From: Calliopum simillimum
Lineage: Eukaryota > Arthropoda > Insecta > Diptera > Lauxaniidae
Length of the DNA stretch: 64,000 bases
Assembly (NCBI GenBank): GCA_951812925.1
Contig: OX638368.1
Location: 154,242,492-154,306,491, forward strand
Direction of reading: 5' to 3'
The notes below the pieces were generated by a model that saw nothing but the letters and a program-made list of their open reading frames with translations, did not search any database and was not told the DNA's origin. Made by a program: the position numbers and the translations under genes. This document shows positions 57,186 through 64,000 of the stretch, one piece after another. How positions within the stretch are numbered: the stretch's first letter is position 1; every line of letters starts with the position of its first letter.

Positions 57186-60100
57186 TTGCATATTGTTTTT
57201 GTTAACGTTAATAGTTAACTATCGCATCATTAACAAAAAAAGCAAAGATTTCAAATTTTTTTAAACTTTTATTCCCAAATAATAGGAGTAAGGGTAGGGT
57301 CATTTAACAAAACCCAATTGCCTAAAAATTAAATGTAAAATTTTTCTTACTGAAAATCTACGCCTATAGGATTTATCCTTAACAAAAAGATGACGCAGGG
57401 CAACAGTGATTTTGCAGCACAGGGGTTTTAAGTCGATTTCGAATAATCATGACCAACTGAATACGAAAATAGCAGATTTGCAGAATTGATTGTAGTTCTG
57501 TAGCTGTCTTGAGGCATATTTGAAGTAGTATAACACTTACAGTAGACAGTGTAATAAATTTTTTTTTATGAAATTGAAAAGACATAACCTTCCTCTTTTA
57601 TCTTTTTCGATTAGATCCTTACTTTCCGATTAACCTACCATTGAAGTAATAGTATTTTAACTCCATACAAAGGACAAATTTTTAATTTTTTTTTTTTTTG
57701 GATCTTAGTTTTTTTACTTTATATAGTTCTGAAAAAATCCTTGCCCAAGATCTTCATAGATTCAACCTAAGACTTTTACACCCCGTTTGTGTCATGAGTG
57801 ACACATGGCACTTTCATTTTATTTGCTCGAATACTATATATCGAGTTCTAAAAAGACGTGATAACGGGAGAGATCATACTTATTTGGATATTCTTGAGCT
57901 ATAAAAGTTTCTGCATATGTTTCTAATTGGTTTCACAATTAAACTGATGTTGCCCGTAATATACAAGTTGCAAATCCCTGTTTATTTGGATTTATTTTAT
58001 AAATTCCCACTTGCTCTATTTTCTTCGAAGTTTAATTAGTTTTCTTAATCCGAGATTTCTTTTCCTACTTAAACCATCTTCAATGTCTGTTCCTTTTTTT
58101 CGCTCTCCCTCTCTGTCTCCATCTCCGTCTGTGTCTGCATCGCTTACTATTTTTGCAATAAATTAAACTGCTGTGACTTCTGCAATCCAAACGTCTGTTA
58201 CGAAACGACTGCATCTTAATGCGCTCTAACCACAAATGAAATGAACCTCCTGGCAACGTGCCGTTTTAGCCAAATATTTTCATTTCAGCTGCAGGTGTAT
58301 TTTGTGATGTTGTTGGTTTTATTGCATTGTAGTTGTGCTTGTGCTAAAATAAAACTCATGACTTTGTTGAAGGTTGAATTGCATTTTCTTGGTTGTAATG
58401 TTTTTTTTTCAAAGATTTTAATTTTGTACCTTTTGACTTTTCCACTGAACATTATTTTTTTTTTTTTTTGAAAATTGTAAATTGCGACAAAAAGGTTTTA
58501 AATAATTCATTTCACACAATTAATTTCCCCGTGTAATGCCAAAAAATTTGGGTACTCAACGTAAAAATTAGAACGTTAACCTTTGACTGGACTCAGTCCC
58601 TCTTGATTTTCTTTAGAATATTCCCCAAATAATGTTCATATAGTTCTAAAGGAATCAAGCACACCGTGCAGGAATCGACTTATAAGTAATCAATCTAAAA
58701 TGTAAAAATTTTTTGAAATGTGAGATTTTGATCATATGTATATCGATACTTCCAACGTTAAAGATGATAACCGGACAACATTTTTCGAAATCTGCGTATT
58801 TGGTTCCATCTAGAGTCAAATTTTGCTACATTTAGCTTGAAATTTGAAAGGCTGGGAGCTATTTTTGTAGTCACAACCTAAATTTATTTTGTATGGGTTT
58901 TCATACAATAAAAAAAGAAAGTTAAAAGACAAAAATGATCATAATTAATAACTACGATTTTCGAGTTACCAACTTTTAAGTTCGACGTATCGATATATAT
59001 TAGTGAATATTTTCTGAAAATTAATAACAACGATTTTGGGAAATAAAGCGTTTTCATAGTGAAAAAGGCTGTAGAAAAATCCTGCATACTCAAAAAATGT
59101 CTGCATCTTGGTTGATAATAAGTTGCTTTCTGCACGGTGTACTACAATCAAAAACATTTTCTTATCGGCGACATTTAGAGTTGTCAAACGGCGTTTTTGC
59201 ACAGCATTTCATTGAGTTTGCTTACTCAGACACGCCTTTTTATCCTTTTTATCCAGGTATCTATTTATTTTTCGTTATTTTGTAGGAATGGCAACACTCC
59301 AACCAGATTTCGATTTTAGCCGGTAGCATTTTTAATTATTTTGGTTTCTACTTTTATTTATTTATTTGTAGTAGGTATTGCATTTTTCCCATAAAATGTA
59401 GTATTTCATTTGAACAGTGTTGCCTTATTTATTTAGAAGACATAGGTTGACCTTATTTGATTTTTTTTTTTTCTCTTTATTTACTGAATGTACCTAATTG
59501 CATTTGGTTGTGTTGAGCGTAAGTTTAATTTGATTTTTTATTTTTTTCATTCTTACTACCTTTTAAGTACTTATTTACTACTTTTTTTCTATTTTTTTTT
59601 TAAATTTCTACTTGTGCTACTTCAGCGCACAAGTTTGATTGGAAAACTTGTTGGTATAAGTACGATTTTTATATAGCAATGTTCCCTTTTGCCACAACCG
59701 CAACTACTACCTTTTACTCCAATTTTCTCTGCCAACTACAGTTCAACAGACAGCCAGCTATAGAAGCAGCAGCAGCATTGAGTGACTACTTTGATTATGC
59801 AATTGGAAAATTGCAAAATTAAGTGAAGTGTGTAAATTAGCAAAAAGTGGTTTTGCTCGAATTCTTACAGAGTAGTTAGCAGTGAGCGCGTAAGTGAATA
59901 GTGGCTTCTTACGTAGTAGAAAATGCAAATCTAATTAGCAGTTAATTGTAGTAAATTTTTCGTCACTACAACTACCACCGGGTGCATGGGCACTTGATCT
60001 TAATCTTCATTAAATTCGAAAAGTTACAAGGATGTTGAGAAAATATTTTTCAAAAATTTATATTTTATTGTGGAAAAATATTATAGATGAAAAACAATAT

Positions 60101-61049
60101 TTTAAAATTGTTCTTATATGCAGTAATGTAGTTTCAAGAGTTTTCAAAAAATCTTCAAAATCTTACAAAATGTGGTATAGTATTTACAGTATATCTTCCT
60201 TTAATTTTGAACCCTCAATGTCATAGTTTTGTATGTTCGAAAATGTTTTAAAATATCTCTTACTATGCTTTTAATCATTTTCTATCCGCCAATCTAGGAC
60301 GTCAAAATTCAATTCTAGCCGTAGTTTCAAAGATATCGAGTTGAAATTTTGTTTATGTGCTTTAATTCTTTATGCGGAAGTTATGTTCAGAGATGAACTA
60401 AATCGGACAAAATCTACTTACAGCTCCCGTACAAATGTGCCCTTTTTTGTAAAAGAAAATTGAAAAAAATTGGTTGTAATGAAGATATCAACTTGAAAAT
60501 TTGTATTTACCATATCAGTGGTCACTGAAAACTACTGTCAAAAAATGGGAGTGATTAAAAGAGATAACATAAATTTTTTTTTCATGATTTCAGTACAAAT
60601 GTTCATTATAACACTTCAGTCATTGTAAAAAAAGTATCCTTTGGGCAAAAAATGGGCAAGATTTTATTTTTTAAATCTATTCTATGAGTATGAATGCTCA
60701 TACTGAATGCTTTGTCATAGCCTAACCACGCCCAACTTGTAAGTTATAGTCTACGAAAGATTCAAGATATTTGAAATTTGTCTTACCTTTTAGCTGATTA
60801 TAAAATAATTTGATTAAAATATTTAAGTGCAAATGTAAGGGTTGTGTATAGCAAAAATTTTTAGTGAAAGCATTGACCTTTACTGCAAAAAACTTTTTAC
60901 AACAATTCTCCGAACAGATTTTTTAGAATTACTTAAAATTTTTTGTTGTATTTCGTAGTTGCTTCTCTATTTTTAACAAATTTCAGATGCTATGTTCAAT
61001 TAATTTTTCATAAGATAGCGCTGACGGTTGTCAATTTACCGAAGTAAAT
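57186..61049. other. No gene recognised
   Basis: No continuation of the interrupted transposase was found. Short hydrophobic frames (58241-58471, 59488-59676) come from T-rich DNA. GC is slightly higher near 59690-59990, but no exon could be supported. Confidence 0.4.
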
Positions 61050-61730
61050 ACAACCTTCGTCAATTTTTATCTTCTCTTCATGCATTTTTTCAATTTCTGC
61101 ATTAATAACCTCCGCATTACTAGCCCCATAAATTTTTTAAAATTTTTGGAAATAACCACAAATTGCAAGGCGTCAGATCCGAAAAATATTGTGCTGTGAG
61201 AATTTCTTCGACTCCGCAATAAATCTACACGTTATTTCAGCAGTGTTTATCATGATGAGAGAAAAAGCGGCGCAGTGCTATTTTTATTTTTTGGGTCTTC
61301 CAACAATTTTATGAAAATACTTGGTGAGCAGTCTTCAGTGTACCGTTTTGTAATTATCGTCTGTCAAGTATACAAGCTTCAACACGTGTTACAATTTCGA
61401 TTTTGTTTAGGAAATATTGGGCAAATCGTACTCGAGCTTAATTTGGTATCTCACTTAAAACTCATCGATCAAATTTCTGCGTTTACGGCAGATCATTATG
61501 CAATATATACGACGTAGCCATTCAATCAAAATCGGCAGCAATCATTCGTTGCTCTTTTGAACTTTAGCCTTCACTAGGCCCTTATTTCTCACATCGGTCG
61601 AAAATTTTGGCCGACACTTTCCTAGTTCGTTCTTTACAGAAAAGTGTCCAGTGTCTCTTTGAAACAGTCTGAAGAGATGGTGCTTGACGCCAAAAGCTGA
61701 AAAAAACCTCATGACAAATTTCTTAGTGGT
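61050..61730 (-). pseudogene. Tc1/mariner-superfamily transposase relic (minus copy)
   Basis: On the minus strand a degraded reading includes KIAADFD near 61545, a possible helix-turn-helix remnant, then HHDKHC near 61250 (second-Asp motif), then AQYFSDLTPCNLWLFPKILK near 61185-61130. The third acidic position reads Asn (PCN). Many stops. The same C-terminal sequence lies on the opposite strand at 61983-62192, so the two form an inverted pair. Confidence 0.6.
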
Positions 61731-61982
61731 TGTCCTTAGATTTTTTTTGACTTTTCATTAGTTATATAACTTTTTCTCATCTCAAATATAAAATGGTGAT
61801 ATACCATAATGGTAATGGTGAATCGTCTTTCAGCCTTGAGTTTTTTACAAATATGTATAAAACCTAGCACCTATTGTAGCTACTATTCCCCTGAATTCTT
61901 GACTGTCAGTAACTTTAAAATGTTATACATGTATGTAGATTTATAACAGTCTCTGGAGTCCAAGAAATTCGCAAAGAAAAAT

Positions 61983-62192
61983 ATTTTTTCGAATCTGACG
62001 CCTTGTGATTTATGGTTATTTCGAATAATTTTTAAAAATTTGAGGGGTAGCAATGCAAAGCCAAGTAATGCAGAAATTGAGAAACTTCAAAAACACAATT
62101 TTAAGGACTGTTTTAGTAAGGATCTATGGGCTAAAAAATATATTGAAGTGAAAGACGAATATTTACGGAAGATAAAAAAGGATGATGATTGA
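61983..62192 (+). pseudogene. Tc1/mariner-superfamily transposase C-terminal relic (plus copy)
   Basis: It reads NLTPCDLWLFRIIFKNLRGS, keeping the third Asp, then SNAEIEKLQKHNFKDCF, WAKKYIEVKDEYLRKIKKDD and a stop at 62190-62192. It is homologous to 61085-61195 on the other strand. It is an isolated C-terminus without the rest of the protein in the plus orientation. Confidence 0.65.
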
Positions 62193-64000
62193 AAATAAAT
62201 GAACAAAAATGATTTTCCTACCTTTTTTTCCAGCGCACTTTTGTTAGACGCTCCGTACATTGATATTTTGGAAGAACTCGATTTGATATATATTTCAACA
62301 ATTTGAGGAATTTTTGAACACAAGAATTTTATAATTTTTTACAGCCTTTAATTTTGAAATGTGTCCATGGCACTTTAGGCCAATAAAAAATTAATACAAA
62401 TCAGGTGATTCAAAAGGATATTCTTTACTTGCTAGTTGTTTGGTTGGGGCCAAACTTTATAGCTCTCATTTCACTATATAACAAATTTCAAGGGTATGCC
62501 TGTGATGAGATTCCGCTTCAGCTGCTGCTACGATGATTGTGGAGACGCTCTTAGCCCGCTGGGCTTAACCACGAGTCATTTCTTCAGACCAAGAGTCGCT
62601 ATGGAAGACATGGAGTCACTTTTGAGGAGATGCAGTCGCCTTTTATGAGCTCAAATCGCTGACGATGACACTTCGAAGGGAAGCGATAAATTACATTTGC
62701 TTGTACGTAAGCTATTAAGAAATTTCCATAAAAAGAATAACCCAGGACACATTGTTCTAAGTTATTTTTACTTAAGTTGAAACATAAACTTTATAAAATT
62801 CAAAATTAATAAGAAAATTTACAACTGAAAAGAGTTGCATTTGCTTGCCCCGTGGTTAATTTTCAAAGAGTGAACTTTGCTAAAAATGTCAAGTTGAGAA
62901 TTTTGCTGAGCAATTGTCAGCCATTCATTCTATGTACTAGTGAGGGATATGGCAATACTCGCCAGTACTAAAAGCATTATACATACATATTTCAAGTTTT
63001 GATAATCGACTGTAACGAGTATTTGCAGATTGACCGGGTGGGTAGTGTTGCCGTTACGCGATGAATTGCACTGGATTGTGGGAGTTAAAGCTTACACATT
63101 TCCCGCATAAACACTGATAGGATGTAAAACGGCGGAGCTATAGGAAAAAAATCAAACAGCTTATTATTTAGAAGTCGAAAAAACAAATTTGTTTTTGTTA
63201 AAAATCATTTCGGTAAAGCTTTTGAAATACACGGTTTGCAGCGAACTTTTTCTGGGTCACTATCTTGTGTCCATTCATCAAGATATACCAACCTAAAAAC
63301 CATATTTTTCGCTATGTGTCCTTGTAACCTTTTTAACTGTTTTTTTTCATTGTATGTGTTTATCAATGTTTATCAAAAATTACAAAAAAAATTTGACAAT
63401 AAAGCAATTTTCGCTTAAATTTGTTAGTCCGCTATCAGTAAAATGCTAAACCCACTCCTTAACCACACGACCAAGGAGATTCCAAGACTATCCTTAGTAA
63501 GTTGAAGCAAAAGGTAAATGTGAATTGTTCCACATACTTACATACATACATAATAGCAGACAAAACACCTTCACGTATTTGTTCATCAAATTGTTCCCGA
63601 ATTAATGGTGTTGGAAACTCTAACGCCACAACACAAATTGTTGCTTCTTTACCTGCGTTTTAATGGTGTATTTCATTTCTTTTTTTGTTGCTCCTAAACT
63701 AAGCCCAAACTGTCACGTTCAATATGGCAACCTGTCGGTTCTATTTTCAATAATCCCATCAACGTTAAGCAAGCAAAAATACAGGTCTATGGTGGGCGCT
63801 ATGCCGTTAGGGAAAACCTTCAGAAATGTGTATTTGTTTGGACGTGGGTCCTAAGCCAAAAACAAAAAATACAAAATAAAATAACCTAAATGAACCTAAA
63901 GCATCAAGAAAAACTGAAAACAAAAAAAAAAAAAAAAAAACTTTTGGACCAACCACCGCTTGCGTACAACACGTACAACAATCAAGGTTAATTGATTTTT
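62193..64000. other. No gene recognised
   Basis: A cluster of loose 20-bp units with (G/C)AGTC(G/A)C words lies near 62585-62660. No coding sequence, RNA gene or element boundary could be supported; the A tract near 63920 closes the window. Confidence 0.4.

Overview
The window looks like intronic DNA of a higher fly (Brachycera, Diptera). The evidence is strong AT bias, abundant mariner and non-LTR relics, DINE-1-like Helitron relatives, and one exon that reads as an insect sidestep-family immunoglobulin domain. The repeat content suggests an acalyptrate fly outside Drosophila, possibly a tephritid; that is inference. No bacterial or organellar genes are visible.

Host coding sequence is minimal. 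The only convincing piece is a 133-nt internal exon at 42170-42302 (+), with good splice sites, encoding the start of an Ig V-set domain. No second exon was recognised, so the rest of the window is best read as very long introns of that gene filled with transposon debris. Apart from transposase and reverse-transcriptase pieces, the longer open frames are low-complexity or chance frames.

Layout. 0.4-1.5 kb: large foldback repeat. 2.2-4.5 kb: family rich in GGGCGTGGCAC words, with a 424-bp tandem duplication. 6.0-7.2 kb: old DINE-1-like element with an internal block of GCCCAAA modules. 8.5-14.4 kb: three copies of a terminal-inverted-repeat (TIR) family carrying a tRNA-like segment (called family A here), around a 1.1-kb palindrome invaded by a mariner. 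15.5-16.7 kb: two MITE-like elements, the second containing a 60-bp non-LTR insertion with an exact 11-bp target duplication. 19.5-20.3 kb: a TIR element with two head-to-head tRNA-like arms. 20.9-22.0 kb: decayed mariner. 23.7-24.2 kb: repeat fragments. 27.4-28.8 kb: reverse-transcriptase relic followed by a deleted mariner with intact ends. 31.5-32.5 kb: a 5'-truncated non-LTR element nested inside another non-LTR relic. 32.7-33.9 kb: pogo/Tigger-like element. 37.7-39.6 kb: mariner tail, a tRNA-like MITE and an IS630-type transposase tail. 41.5, 50.4-52.2 and 56.8 kb: three copies of a TIR element containing AAGACC hexamers, one expanded to about 1.35 kb. 45-47 kb: well-preserved DINE-1-like element and a possible LTR. 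49.0-50.3 kb: nearly full-length but inactivated mariner. 56.0-56.8 kb: IS630-type transposase relic. 61-62 kb: inverted pair of transposase tails.

No gene pathway or operon is present. The main interest is structural: TIR elements containing tRNA-like promoter modules, a hexamer-expanding TIR family, and a clear nesting order that gives relative insertion ages.
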